From Pseudomonas sp. QTF5 (GTDB lineage Bacteria; Pseudomonadota; Gammaproteobacteria; Pseudomonadales; Pseudomonadaceae), in contig NZ_AZRW02000021.1 in assembly GCF_000512695.2 (NCBI RefSeq), positions 26,276-90,275 on the forward strand: a DNA stretch of 64,000 bases. The letters are read 5' to 3'. Positions within the stretch are counted from its first letter, which is position 1. Each line of letters starts with the position of its first letter. Positions 18,570-27,322 of the stretch are shown piece after piece. The notes under the pieces are model-generated. The model searched no databases and was not told the DNA's origin. It worked only from the letters and a program-made list of their open reading frames with translations. The position numbers and the translations under genes were made by a program.

Positions 18570-19214
18570 TCACGCATCACGAAACAACCACGGCTGACTC
18601 GCGCGATGCTTGGCTTCAAACGTGGCAATCGCCTCGTGGTCCTGCAAGGTCAGGCCGATATCGTCCAGGCCATTGAGCAGACAGTGTTTGCGGAAGGCAT
18701 CGATTTCAAAGTTCAACACCTTGCCATCCGGACGGGTCACGGTCTGGGCTTGCAGATCAACCTGCAACTGATAGCCCGGAGTCGCCTCAACCTGCTGGAA
18801 CAGTTCATCGACTTCAGCATCGCTCAGGATGATCGGCAGCAAGCCGTTCTTGAAGCTGTTGTTGAAGAAGATGTCGGCATAGCTCGGCGCGATGATGCTG
18901 CGGAAACCGTACTCTTCCAGCGCCCACGGCGCGTGTTCGCGGCTGGAGCCGCAACCGAAGTTCTCGCGGGCCAGCAACACGCTGGCGCCCTGATAACGCT
19001 CGGCGTTGAGGACGAAGTCCTTGTTCAGCGGGCGCTTGGAGTTGTCCTGATACGGCTGCCCGACATCCAGGTAACGCCACTCATCGAACAGGTTCGGACC
19101 GAAACCGGTGCGCTTGATCGACTTCAAGAACTGCTTCGGAATGATCTGATCGGTGTCGACATTGGCACGATCCAAAGGCGCGACAAGACCAGTGTGCTGG
19201 GTAAAAGCTTTCAT
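18570..19214 (-). CDS. leuD: 3-isopropylmalate dehydratase small subunit LeuD
   Basis: A 214-aa swivel-domain subunit of isopropylmalate isomerase; with LeuC it converts 2- to 3-isopropylmalate. The motifs NVDTDQIIPKQFL (about 21-33), NFGCGSSREHAPWAL (about 70-84) and the C-terminal PWLFRDA are characteristic. The start lies 11 nt after the leuC stop, indicating co-transcription and probably coupled expression of the two subunits. Confidence 0.97.
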   Translation of the reverse strand: MKAFTQHTGLVAPLDRANVDTDQIIPKQFLKSIKRTGFGPNLFDEWRYLDVGQPYQDNSKRPLNKDFVLNAERYQGASVLLARENFGCGSSREHAPWALEEYGFRSIIAPSYADIFFNNSFKNGLLPIILSDAEVDELFQQVEATPGYQLQVDLQAQTVTRPDGKVLNFEIDAFRKHCLLNGLDDIGLTLQDHEAIATFEAKHRASQPWLFRDA

Positions 19215-19225
19215 GCTGCGCTCCT

Positions 19226-20644
19226 TTAGATCAATTCACGGACGTCGACAAAACGACCGTTCACCGCGGCGGCGGCGGCCATGGCCGGGCTCACGAGGTG
19301 CGTACGGCCACCGGCGCCCTGACGGCCTTCGAAGTTACGGTTGGAGGTCGACGCGCAATGCTCGCCCGACTCCAAACGGTCCGGGTTCATCGCCAGGCAC
19401 ATCGAGCAACCCGGCTCGCGCCATTCAAAACCGGCTTCGAGGAAAATCTTGTCCAGGCCTTCGGATTCGGCCTGAGCCTTCACCAGCCCCGAACCCGGCA
19501 CCACGATGGCCTGCTTGATGGTCGAAGCCACTTTGCGACCCTTGGCGATCACAGCAGCGGCGCGCAGGTCTTCGATCCGCGAGTTGGTGCAGGAGCCAAT
19601 GAATACGCGGTCCAGCTGAATATCGGTGATCGCCTGATTGGCGGTCAAACCCATGTACTTCAACGCGCGCTCGATGGAGCCACGCTTGACCAGGTCCATT
19701 TCCTTCGCTGGATCGGGAACGTTCTGATCGACAGCCAAGACCATCTCAGGCGAGGTACCCCAGCTGACTTGCGGTTTGATCTGAGTGGCATCGAGCTCGA
19801 CGATGGTGTCGAACTTGGCATCCGCGTCGGAAACCAGGTCTTTCCAGGCCTCGACAGCCAAGTCCCATTCCGCGCCCTTCGGAGCAAATGGACGGCCCTT
19901 GACGTAAGCCACGGTTTTTTCGTCGGCGGCCACCAGACCTACGCGAGCGCCGGCCTCGATCGACATGTTGCAAATGGTCATGCGGCCTTCAACGGACAAG
20001 TCGCGAATCGCGCTACCGGCGAACTCGATGGCATGGCCGTTACCGCCGGCGGTGCCGATCTTGCCGATCACTGCGAGAACGATGTCCTTGGCGGTGACGC
20101 CGAACGGCAATTGGCCTTCGACCGATACCAGCATGTTTTTCATCTTTTTCGCGACCAGGCACTGAGTGGCGAGCACGTGCTCGACCTCGGAAGTGCCGAT
20201 ACCGTGAGCCAGGGCACCGAACGCGCCGTGGGTCGAGGTATGGGAGTCGCCGCAAACTACGGTCATGCCCGGCAAGGTGGCGCCCTGCTCCGGGCCGATG
20301 ACGTGGACGATGCCTTGGCGGACGTCATTCATCTTGAATTCGACGATGCCGTATTCGTCACAGTTATCGTCGAGGGTCTGAACCTGCAAACGCGAGACCT
20401 GGTCGACAATCGCTTCGATGCCGCCCTTGCGCTCCGGAGTCGTCGGAACGTTGTGGTCCGGGGTCGCGATGTTGGCATCGATGCGCCAAGGCTTGCGCCC
20501 GGCCAGACGCAGGCCTTCGAAGGCTTGCGGCGAGGTCACTTCGTGGATGATGTGACGATCGATGTAGATCAGCGCCGAGCCATCGTCGCGCTGCTTGACC
20601 AAATGCGAATCCCAGAGCTTGTCGTAGAGCGTTTTGCCGGCCAT
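19226..20644 (-). CDS. leuC: 3-isopropylmalate dehydratase large subunit LeuC
   Basis: A 472-aa aconitase-family subunit. The ATG at 20644 gives MAGKTLYDKLWDSH, the standard LeuC N-terminus. The three 4Fe-4S ligands are in IGSCTNSRIEDL (about residue 347) and the GCSMCLAMNPD pair (about 407 and 410). DSHTSTHGAFGALAHGIGTSEVEHV is cut by several family-conserved histidines. It is the first gene of leuC-leuD-methyltransferase-leuB-asd, facing a divergent LysR gene across about 158 bp. Confidence 0.97.
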   Translation of the reverse strand: MAGKTLYDKLWDSHLVKQRDDGSALIYIDRHIIHEVTSPQAFEGLRLAGRKPWRIDANIATPDHNVPTTPERKGGIEAIVDQVSRLQVQTLDDNCDEYGIVEFKMNDVRQGIVHVIGPEQGATLPGMTVVCGDSHTSTHGAFGALAHGIGTSEVEHVLATQCLVAKKMKNMLVSVEGQLPFGVTAKDIVLAVIGKIGTAGGNGHAIEFAGSAIRDLSVEGRMTICNMSIEAGARVGLVAADEKTVAYVKGRPFAPKGAEWDLAVEAWKDLVSDADAKFDTIVELDATQIKPQVSWGTSPEMVLAVDQNVPDPAKEMDLVKRGSIERALKYMGLTANQAITDIQLDRVFIGSCTNSRIEDLRAAAVIAKGRKVASTIKQAIVVPGSGLVKAQAESEGLDKIFLEAGFEWREPGCSMCLAMNPDRLESGEHCASTSNRNFEGRQGAGGRTHLVSPAMAAAAAVNGRFVDVRELI

Positions 20645-20761
20645 CGGACGGTTCCTCATCAGCTTGTTTCTATGCCCCAGGCTTTGAACATTTCAATAAC
20701 CCTTTGGCTTGTGAGGTCGATCCTAGGGGGTTACATTAAATAACTCAAATTCATATTTTTC

Positions 20762-20772
20762 ATGCTTTGCAT
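20762..20772. promoter_or_regulatory. Palindrome in the leuC/LysR divergent promoter
   Basis: ATGC-TTT-GCAT is an 11-bp palindrome inside an AT-rich stretch between leuC and the LysR gene. It is a plausible part of a LysR-type binding site; regulation of leuC is inferred only from position. Confidence 0.4.
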
Positions 20773-20802
20773 AACCAACTGGAATGCCACCGAGACATCA
20801 TC

Positions 20803-21693
20803 ATGGACCTCGCCAACCTTAATGCTTTTATCGCGATTGCCGAGACTGGAAGCTTCTCCGGCGCCGGCGAACGACTGCACCTGACACAACCAGCCATCAG
20901 CAAGCGCATCGCCGGGCTGGAGCAGCAATTGAAGGTGCGGCTGTTCGATCGACTGGGCCGGGAAGTCAGCTTGACCGAAGCCGGTCGCGCCCTGCTGCCA
21001 CGGGCCTATCAGATCCTCAATGTGCTGGATGACACCCGTCGCGCACTGACCAATCTGACTGGCGAAGTCACCGGTCGTCTGACATTGGCCACCAGTCATC
21101 ACATTGGCCTGCACCGTTTGCCGCCCTTATTAAGGGAGTTCACTCGACGTTACCCACAAGTGGCGCTGGATATTCAGTTCCTCGATTCGGAAGTGGCCTA
21201 CGAAGAAATCCTCCATGGCCGCGCCGAACTGGCGGTAATCACTCTTGCGCCGGAACCTCACGTACTGGTCAAGGCCACGCCTGTATGGGACGACCCGCTG
21301 GATTTCGTGGTCGCCCCGGAGCATTCGCTGATCGCTAACGGTCCCGTCAGCCTGGCGGATATTGCCCTGCACCCTGCGGTTTTCCCCGGCGGCAATACCT
21401 TTACCCACCACATCGTGCAGCGCCTGTTCGAGGCCCAGGGCCTGACGCCGAACATCGCCATGAGCACGAATTATCTGGAAACCATAAAAATGATGGTGTC
21501 GATCGGCCTCGCCTGGAGCGTTTTGCCGCGCACCATGCTGGACGATCAAGTGGCGCGCATACCTTTGCCGGGCATACAGCTCACTCGCCAGCTAGGCTAT
21601 ATCCTGCACACCGAACGGACGCTGTCGAACGCGGCACGGGCCTTTATGGCCCTGCTGGATGCACAAATCGATCAGCCAGGGACTCGCGGCTAA
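20803..21693 (+). CDS. LysR-family transcriptional regulator, divergent from leuC
   Basis: 296 aa from the ATG at 20803 (MDLANLNAF). The N-terminal winged helix-turn-helix is clear (FIAIAETGSFSGAGERLHLTQPAISKRIAGLEQQL, broken here only by family-variable positions), followed by a periplasmic-binding-like effector domain from about residue 90. An upstream in-frame extension lacks family similarity. Divergent LysR genes usually control the neighbouring promoter, so leuC is the likely target, with a leucine-pathway intermediate as possible effector. The effector is not deducible. Confidence 0.9.
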   Translation: MDLANLNAFIAIAETGSFSGAGERLHLTQPAISKRIAGLEQQLKVRLFDRLGREVSLTEAGRALLPRAYQILNVLDDTRRALTNLTGEVTGRLTLATSHHIGLHRLPPLLREFTRRYPQVALDIQFLDSEVAYEEILHGRAELAVITLAPEPHVLVKATPVWDDPLDFVVAPEHSLIANGPVSLADIALHPAVFPGGNTFTHHIVQRLFEAQGLTPNIAMSTNYLETIKMMVSIGLAWSVLPRTMLDDQVARIPLPGIQLTRQLGYILHTERTLSNAARAFMALLDAQIDQPGTRG

Positions 21694-21777
21694 GCTGTGC
21701 TTCTTGTTTTTGTGCTACGCCTATAGAGCCCCAAAACCCTGTGCCTAACGCCCAATTCAGCCCAAGGCCTGTTATCC

Positions 21778-24700
21778 ATGCCCAAATCTGTTGAACGTAT
21801 GCCGCCGATGCCACGAATTCAGGCGCTTGACCCCAAACGGTCCGAGCAGAGTTGGGAAAGCGCCCCGCAGTTGCTAGCGGCCCTCAACGGCGCTCGGCTC
21901 GGCGCCTGGTATTGGGACATCGAGCGCGGGCAAATCAGTTGGTCCCGGGGTACTCAGGCGTTGTTCGGCTTCGATCCCCGGCAACCGTTGCCCGAGGACC
22001 TGGAATACCTCGACCTGCTGCCCCAGGAGGATCGGGCGAAAACCATCCGTGCCTTCAATGCAGTGATCGCCGGCGCCCCGCTGGAACAGGCCATGCACCA
22101 TCGCATCCGCTGGCCCGACGGCAGCCTGCACTGGCTGGAAATCAACGGCAGCCTGCTCCCGGACAAAAACGGCCGGCCGCGAATGATTGGGGTCATTCGT
22201 GAAATCACCCATCAGCGCCAGCGCGAACAGGCGCTGAGCAGCTCGGAAAAACGCTTCGCCACGCTGTTTCACCTGTGCCCGAACATGGTCCTGCTGACCC
22301 GCCAGGAGGATGGGCTGATCAGCGAAGCCAACCAGTATTTCGAAAGCCTGTTCGGCTGGCCGGTGCAAGACGCTATCGGCCGAACCACGCTGGAACTGGG
22401 CCTGTGGGTCAACCCGGAGCAACGGGTGCAACTGGTCAAGGCCACCAAGGCCAAAGGCGAGCTGATCAACATGGAGGTGCAGTTTCGCGCCAGCAATGGG
22501 CAGGTTCACGACGGCATTCTCAGTGCGCAAAAGGTCGAACTCGAGGGCCAGCCTTATCTGCTGAGCACGTTCCTTGACACCACCGAACGCAAAATTGCCG
22601 AGCACGCCCTCAAAGACAGCCAGGAACGCCTCGACCTGGCCCTGGATTCGGCGCAACTCGGCACCTGGGACTGGCACATTCCCAGCGGCATGCTTTACGG
22701 CTCGGCACGGGCCGCCCAGTTGCATGGGCTGGAGCCCAAACCCTTCCATGAATCCTTCGATGCGTTTTTCGAAGGCGTGCCCGGCGAAGAACGCGACACC
22801 ATGCGCGACGCCTACCGCAGCTTGCGCGAAGGCCCGGCCGGCAATTATCAACTGACGTACCGGGTGCAACTGCAGGACGGCAGTTCGCGCTACCTGGAAA
22901 GCCGCGCCAGACTTTATCGAGACGATCACGGCACCCCGTTTCGCATGGCCGGCACACTGCTGGACATCACAGATCAGGTGGAGCGCGAACAGCAACTGGT
23001 GGCGTCGGAAGAGAAATTCGCCACTTTGTTTCAGGTCAGCCCGGACCCGATTTGCGTCACGCGTCAGGACACCGGTCACTTCATCGAGATCAACTCCAGT
23101 TTCACTCAGACATTCGGCTGGAACACCGTCGACGTGATTGGTCGCAGCGCCGACGAAATCGGCCTGTGGGACGCTTCAGCGAAAAGCCTGCAAAGGATTG
23201 AGCGGGTCATCCGCGAACAGGGCCTGAACAATGTGGCGATCATCGTTCAGCATAAGGACGGGCCGTCCCTGACCTGCGTGATATCGAGCCGCCAGATCAG
23301 CGTCGGCGACCAACCCTGCATCGTCACCACCCTGCGCGACATCACCCAGCAGCAACGCTCGGAAGCGGCGCTCAAGGCCAGTGAGGAGAAGTTCGCCAAG
23401 GCCTTCCACTCAAGCCCCGACGCCATCACCATTACCGAGCGCGACACCGGACGCTATCTGGAGGTTAACGATGGTTTCTGTCGCCTGACTGGCTACCGCG
23501 CTGATGAAGTGATCGGCCGCACGGTGTATCAAGTCGGCATCTGGGCCGAAGAGAAACAACGCTCGGCGCTGCTGGCGGAGCTACAGATCAAGGGCCGGGT
23601 TCACCATCAGGAAATGCTCGGGCGCAACAAACGTGGCGAGTTGCTGACCGTCGAAGTCTCGGTGGAGCCGATCACCCTCAACGAAACGGCGTGCCTGCTG
23701 CTGACCGCGCGGGACGTCAGCTTGCTGAAAAACGCCGAAGCGCAGATCCGTCACCTGGCCTACCACGACCCGCTGACCAACCTGCCCAACCGCGCCCTGC
23801 TGATGGATCGTCTAAGCCAGCAGATTGCCCTGCTCAAGCGCCACAACCTGCGCGGCGCGCTGATGTTCCTCGATCTCGACCATTTCAAACATATCAACGA
23901 CTCCCTCGGCCACCCGGTGGGCGATACGGTGCTGAAGATCATCACCGCGCGCCTTGAAGCCAGCGTGCGCATGGAAGACACCGTCGCGCGTCTGGGCGGT
24001 GACGAGTTCGTGGTACTGCTCAGCGGCCTGGAAGGCTCGCGTAGCGACGTCAGCGCCCAGGTCCGGGAGTTGGCGGACACCCTGCGCGAACTGCTGTCCG
24101 AACCGATGTTCCTCGATGGACAGCGCCTGCAAGTAACACCGAGCATCGGCATCGCGCTGATCCCCGACCACGGCTCGACCCCGACCGACTTGCTCAAACG
24201 TGCCGATATCGCCCTCTACCGCGCCAAAGACTCGGGCCGCAACACCACGCAGATGTATCACAACACCATGCAGAAGGCCGCCAGCGAACGCCTGCGCATG
24301 GAAACCGACCTGCGTCTGGCGCTTTCCCGGGGTGAGTTCAGCGTGCAATACCAACCGCAGGTGGATGCTCGAGACAACCGCATAACCGGCGCCGAGGCTT
24401 TGGTGCGCTGGCACCATCCGCAGCTGGGCGCGCAATCGCCCACCGAGTTCATCAAGGTGCTGGAAGACAGCGGGCTGATTCTGGAAGTCGGCACGTGGAT
24501 CCTCGACGAAGCCTGCAAGGCCTTCAAACAACTGACTGCCAAAGGTCTGATCGACCCGCTCAATTTCAGCCTGTGCGTGAACATCAGCCCCCGGCAATTC
24601 CGTCAGAACGATTTCGTCGAACGCATCGAACACAGCCTCGGCAGCCATGGCCTGCCCTGCTCATTGCTGAAACTGGAAATTACCGAAGGCATCGTCATCC

Positions 24701-25056
24701 AGAACCTGGACGACACCATCAGCAAAATGCGGCGCCTGAAAAAACTCGGCGTGAGCTTTGCCATGGACGATTTCGGTACCGGTTATTCCTCGCTGACCTA
24801 CCTCAAGCGCCTGCCGGTAGACACCCTGAAAATCGACCAGTCATTCATCCGCGACGCCACCACCGACCCCAACGATGCCGAAATCATTCGCGCCATCGTC
24901 GCCATGGCCCGTAGCCTGGAATTGGAAGTCATCGCCGAAGGGGTGGAAACCCTGGAGCAGCTGGAGTTTTTGCAGGAGCTGGGCTGCCATTTGTATCAGG
25001 GGTATTTGCACAGCCGGCCGCTGCCGGTGGAGGAGTTTCAGAAACTGCTCAAGTGA
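21778..25056 (+). CDS. PAS-rich GGDEF-EAL cyclic-di-GMP protein
   Basis: 1092 aa with no membrane helix. Five PAS/PAC units run in series (about residues 30-145, 155-270, 280-400, 410-525 and 535-655); GRTTLELGLW, GRSADEIGLWD and GRTVYQVGIWA are repeated PAS motifs. The GGDEF domain has an intact LGGDEF at about 740-744, and the EAL domain has intact EAL at about 871, DDFGTGYSSLTYL and EVIAEGVETLEQLEFL. Both catalytic signatures look functional, so it may make or break c-di-GMP depending on signal. Three closely spaced in-frame ATGs make the exact start uncertain by up to 10 residues. Confidence 0.93.
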   Translation: MPKSVERMPPMPRIQALDPKRSEQSWESAPQLLAALNGARLGAWYWDIERGQISWSRGTQALFGFDPRQPLPEDLEYLDLLPQEDRAKTIRAFNAVIAGAPLEQAMHHRIRWPDGSLHWLEINGSLLPDKNGRPRMIGVIREITHQRQREQALSSSEKRFATLFHLCPNMVLLTRQEDGLISEANQYFESLFGWPVQDAIGRTTLELGLWVNPEQRVQLVKATKAKGELINMEVQFRASNGQVHDGILSAQKVELEGQPYLLSTFLDTTERKIAEHALKDSQERLDLALDSAQLGTWDWHIPSGMLYGSARAAQLHGLEPKPFHESFDAFFEGVPGEERDTMRDAYRSLREGPAGNYQLTYRVQLQDGSSRYLESRARLYRDDHGTPFRMAGTLLDITDQVEREQQLVASEEKFATLFQVSPDPICVTRQDTGHFIEINSSFTQTFGWNTVDVIGRSADEIGLWDASAKSLQRIERVIREQGLNNVAIIVQHKDGPSLTCVISSRQISVGDQPCIVTTLRDITQQQRSEAALKASEEKFAKAFHSSPDAITITERDTGRYLEVNDGFCRLTGYRADEVIGRTVYQVGIWAEEKQRSALLAELQIKGRVHHQEMLGRNKRGELLTVEVSVEPITLNETACLLLTARDVSLLKNAEAQIRHLAYHDPLTNLPNRALLMDRLSQQIALLKRHNLRGALMFLDLDHFKHINDSLGHPVGDTVLKIITARLEASVRMEDTVARLGGDEFVVLLSGLEGSRSDVSAQVRELADTLRELLSEPMFLDGQRLQVTPSIGIALIPDHGSTPTDLLKRADIALYRAKDSGRNTTQMYHNTMQKAASERLRMETDLRLALSRGEFSVQYQPQVDARDNRITGAEALVRWHHPQLGAQSPTEFIKVLEDSGLILEVGTWILDEACKAFKQLTAKGLIDPLNFSLCVNISPRQFRQNDFVERIEHSLGSHGLPCSLLKLEITEGIVIQNLDDTISKMRRLKKLGVSFAMDDFGTGYSSLTYLKRLPVDTLKIDQSFIRDATTDPNDAEIIRAIVAMARSLELEVIAEGVETLEQLEFLQELGCHLYQGYLHSRPLPVEEFQKLLK

Positions 25057-25063
25057 CGGTAAC

Positions 25064-25094
25064 AAAAAAGGGCGCCAGTGGATGGCGCCCTTTT
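25064..25094. terminator. Bidirectional terminator between the PAS-GGDEF-EAL gene and hsp20
   Basis: A 9-bp stem AGGGCGCCA / TGGCGCCCT is flanked by A6 on the left and T4 on the right. It sits between two convergent genes. Confidence 0.85.
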
Positions 25095-25106
25095 CGTTGC
25101 TCTGAC

Positions 25107-25553
25107 TCAGTGCTGCAGAGCCGGTTTTTCCGTCCCGTTGATCGGGATGCGTTTGGCTTTCGCTTCTTCCGGAATCACGCGCAGCAAATCGATACTCAAC
25201 AAACCGTTGCGCAGTTTGGCGGCCTTGATTTCAATATGGTCCGCCAGACGGAACGACAGTTTGAAGGCGCGCTGCGCGATGCCTTGGTACAGGTAAGTGA
25301 CGCTTTCGTCCGCGTCACGTTTGCCGCCACTGATGGTCAGCACACCTTTCTCCACTTGCAGGTCCAGGTCTTCTTCCTGGAAACCGGCGGCCGCCACGAC
25401 GATGCGGTATTGATCATCACCGTACTTTTCAACGTTGTAGGGTGGATAGGTGCTGCCTGGCTCATTGCGTAGGGCGGTTTCGAACAGGTCGTTGAAACGG
25501 TCGAAACCTACCGAGGAACGGAACAGTGGAGCCATGGAAAATGTAGTACTCAT
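25107..25553 (-). CDS. ibpA: Small heat-shock protein, Hsp20/IbpA family
   Basis: A 148-aa alpha-crystallin-domain chaperone that holds unfolding proteins until DnaK/ClpB act. The N-terminus (MSTTFSMAPLFRSSVGFDRF) and the domain at about residues 38-130 (NVEKYGDDQYRIVVAAAGF, LTISGGKR, RAFKLSFRLADHIE) match IbpA. The C-terminal IPI (residues 137-139, in KRIPING) is the I-x-I anchor used for oligomer assembly. Expression appears heat controlled twice, by an RpoH-type promoter and a ROSE-like leader directly upstream. Confidence 0.95.
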   Translation of the reverse strand: MSTTFSMAPLFRSSVGFDRFNDLFETALRNEPGSTYPPYNVEKYGDDQYRIVVAAAGFQEEDLDLQVEKGVLTISGGKRDADESVTYLYQGIAQRAFKLSFRLADHIEIKAAKLRNGLLSIDLLRVIPEEAKAKRIPINGTEKPALQH

Positions 25554-25560
25554 GATTCAA

Positions 25561-25583
25561 ATCTCCTGAACATAATCAGCAAG
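25561..25583 (-). ncRNA. ROSE-like RNA thermometer hairpin in the ibpA leader
   Basis: Read leftward, TTGCTGATTATGTTCAGGAG pairs the ROSE motif (UUGCU) with the ibpA ribosome binding site AGGAG (25563-25567), eight nucleotides before the ATG. A second hairpin (25597-25619: CGCGA/TCGCG with an inner CCGA/TCGG) lies 5' of it. The two-hairpin, roughly 67-nt leader resembles the P. aeruginosa ibpA thermometer I recall from the literature. Heat would open the weak pairing and expose the ribosome site. Confidence 0.75.
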
Positions 25584-25626
25584 TTTTTTTGTCTCCGCGA
25601 CCCGATTTCGGCATCGCGTAATCCTT

Positions 25627-25654
25627 AAATAAGGACCGCTGATTGCTTTTCAAG
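25627..25654 (-). promoter_or_regulatory. RpoH (sigma-32) promoter of ibpA
   Basis: Read leftward, CTTGAAA (-35) and CCTTATTT (-10) are spaced by 13 bp, close to the sigma-32 consensus CTTGAAA-N11-16-CCCCATnT. Transcription would start near 25620. Confidence 0.75.
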
Positions 25655-25683
25655 AGATTATTTTCTGTTTTTTTTAAGTGGAT

Positions 25684-26643
25684 TCAGGCCGCTTCAGACA
25701 CCTGCAGACCCAGTAAACGCGAGACATTATCCAGTTCGGTCTCACGACGCAGGACGGTGAACAGCTCTACCGCCTCGGGATAATTGCGGGTCAGCATCGC
25801 CAGCCACTGCTTCAAGCGGCCCGGCGATTGGCGCGGCGTCATCTGCGCCTTGGCTTGCAGCCAGAAGTCCTGAATCAGCGGCAGCAGCTCAGCCCAGGTC
25901 ATCTCGACGACGTCCTCACCGGCGCGGGCGGCGGCGATTTGCCGGGCCAGATCGGGGCGCGATACCAGACCGCGACCGAGCATGATGTCCTCGACGCCGC
26001 TGATCTCGCGGCAACGACGCCAGTCCTCGACGCTCCAGATGTCGCCGTTGGCGAACACCGGGACTTTGACCACATCCTGCACTCGCGGGATCCATTCCCA
26101 GTGAGCTGGCGGCTTATACCCGTCTGTCTTGGTCCGCGCATGGACCACGATGTGCGCCGCGCCGCCTTCGGCCAGAGCCGTGGCGCAAACCAGCGCACCG
26201 TCCGGGCTATCGAAACCGAGGCGCATCTTGGCGGTCACTGGAATGTGCGCGGGGACGGCACGACGGACATGTTCGACGATTTCGTTGAGCAGCTCAGGCT
26301 CTTTGAGCAACACCGCGCCGCCACGGGATTTGTTGACGGTCTTGGCCGGGCAGCCGAAGTTCAGGTCGATGACTTCGGAACCCAGCTCGCAGGCCAGTGC
26401 GGCGTTTTCCGCCAGGCACACCGGATCGGAGCCTAGAAGTTGCACCCGCAACGGCACGCCGGAGGCGGTCCGGGCGCCAGTCAGCAGTTCCGGGCCGAAC
26501 TTGTGGTAATAGGCAGGCGTGAGCAACTGATCGTTGATCCGAATGAATTCGGTCACGCACCAATCAATACCACCCACACGGGTCAGCACGTCCCGCAGGA
26601 TGTTGTCGACCAACCCCTCCATGGGCGCCAAAGCAATTTGCAT
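25684..26643 (-). CDS. dusC: tRNA-dihydrouridine(16) synthase DusC
   Basis: 318 aa from the ATG at 26643 (MQIALAPMEGLVD), preferred over an extension of five residues. This flavin enzyme reduces U16 in tRNA D-loops. It is a TIM barrel with catalytic Cys98 in NFGCPAKTVNKSRGG, VTAKMRLGFDS and VHARTKTDGY as FMN and tRNA contacts, and the C-terminal helical domain (LKQWLAMLTRNYPEAVELF). The CVTEFIRI segment in place of the DusA/DusB equivalent supports the DusC subfamily. Confidence 0.93.
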   Translation of the reverse strand: MQIALAPMEGLVDNILRDVLTRVGGIDWCVTEFIRINDQLLTPAYYHKFGPELLTGARTASGVPLRVQLLGSDPVCLAENAALACELGSEVIDLNFGCPAKTVNKSRGGAVLLKEPELLNEIVEHVRRAVPAHIPVTAKMRLGFDSPDGALVCATALAEGGAAHIVVHARTKTDGYKPPAHWEWIPRVQDVVKVPVFANGDIWSVEDWRRCREISGVEDIMLGRGLVSRPDLARQIAAARAGEDVVEMTWAELLPLIQDFWLQAKAQMTPRQSPGRLKQWLAMLTRNYPEAVELFTVLRRETELDNVSRLLGLQVSEAA

Positions 26644-26719
26644 GAAAAACACACTCAACGAAAAACGTGCGGCAGTTTACTGGATTGCGCGAAGAATCTG
26701 CAGAACATCGCAGATCCCT

Positions 26720-26824
26720 TGTGGGAGCGGGCTTGCTCGCGAAGGCGGTTTAACATTCAACAATTGTGCTGCCTGTCAGTCCGCTTTCGCGAGCAAGTCG
26801 GATCGCCGCACCGCCGCTCCCACA
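26720..26824. repeat. REP pair, one standard and one variant element
   Basis: A standard REP at about 26720-26748 faces a variant at 26786-26824, in which GTCGGATCGCCGCACCG replaces the usual short core. The same variant occurs at about 1854-1896. The variant abuts the stop codon of the thioesterase gene. Confidence 0.9.
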
Positions 26825-27274
26825 TTAGATTTTCGCTGAATCCAACTCCTGCAACGCGGGCCCGTAGCCCTCGATAAATTCCGCCGGCATGCGTTTGGGC
26901 TTGCCGGTCGACAGTTCGATGCACACGAAAGTGGTCTGCGCTCGCAGCAACGTCGTATTGTCGCTAGGGCGCTTCAATTGAAAGTGTCGGGTCATTTTCA
27001 GGCGCTGATCCCAATCGACGATCCAGGTCGCCAACTGCAACTCATCGCCCTCATAGGCTGCTGCCAGATAATCGATCTCGTGCCGCACCACCGCCATCGC
27101 CCGATCCAGCCGACGGTACTCGACCAGGTCCAGGCCCAGCCGTTGCGAGTGGCGCCAGGCACAGCGTTCGAGCCAGGTCACGTACACCGCGTTGTTCGCG
27201 TGGCCCAGCCCGTCGATGTCCTCGGCGCCCACTTCCAGATCAATGATAAACGGCGTTGCCCGATCCCAGCCCAT
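26825..27274 (-). CDS. Acyl-CoA thioesterase, hotdog fold (YbgC/FadM type)
   Basis: A 149-aa 4-hydroxybenzoyl-CoA-thioesterase-like protein. The signature DIDGLGHANNAVYVTWLE (about residues 19-36) carries the family's D-x-x-G-H-x-N-N-x-Y motif, although the catalytic aspartate position is shifted slightly from canonical YbgC. Such enzymes hydrolyse short or medium acyl-CoAs. It is separated by 48 nt from the upstream alpha/beta hydrolase gene on the same strand. Substrate specificity cannot be read from the sequence. Confidence 0.85.
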   Translation of the reverse strand: MGWDRATPFIIDLEVGAEDIDGLGHANNAVYVTWLERCAWRHSQRLGLDLVEYRRLDRAMAVVRHEIDYLAAAYEGDELQLATWIVDWDQRLKMTRHFQLKRPSDNTTLLRAQTTFVCIELSTGKPKRMPAEFIEGYGPALQELDSAKI

Positions 27275-27322
27275 GCCCCACTCCCGGTCAGATTATTTCG
27301 ACCGAGGCAGTGTAACGGAAGC

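Noticed and set aside
20717..20763. A ten-codon leader peptide (MKNMNLSYLM) before leuC as a leucine attenuator
   Set aside because: Only two leucine codons and no following terminator-like hairpin, so attenuation is not supported.
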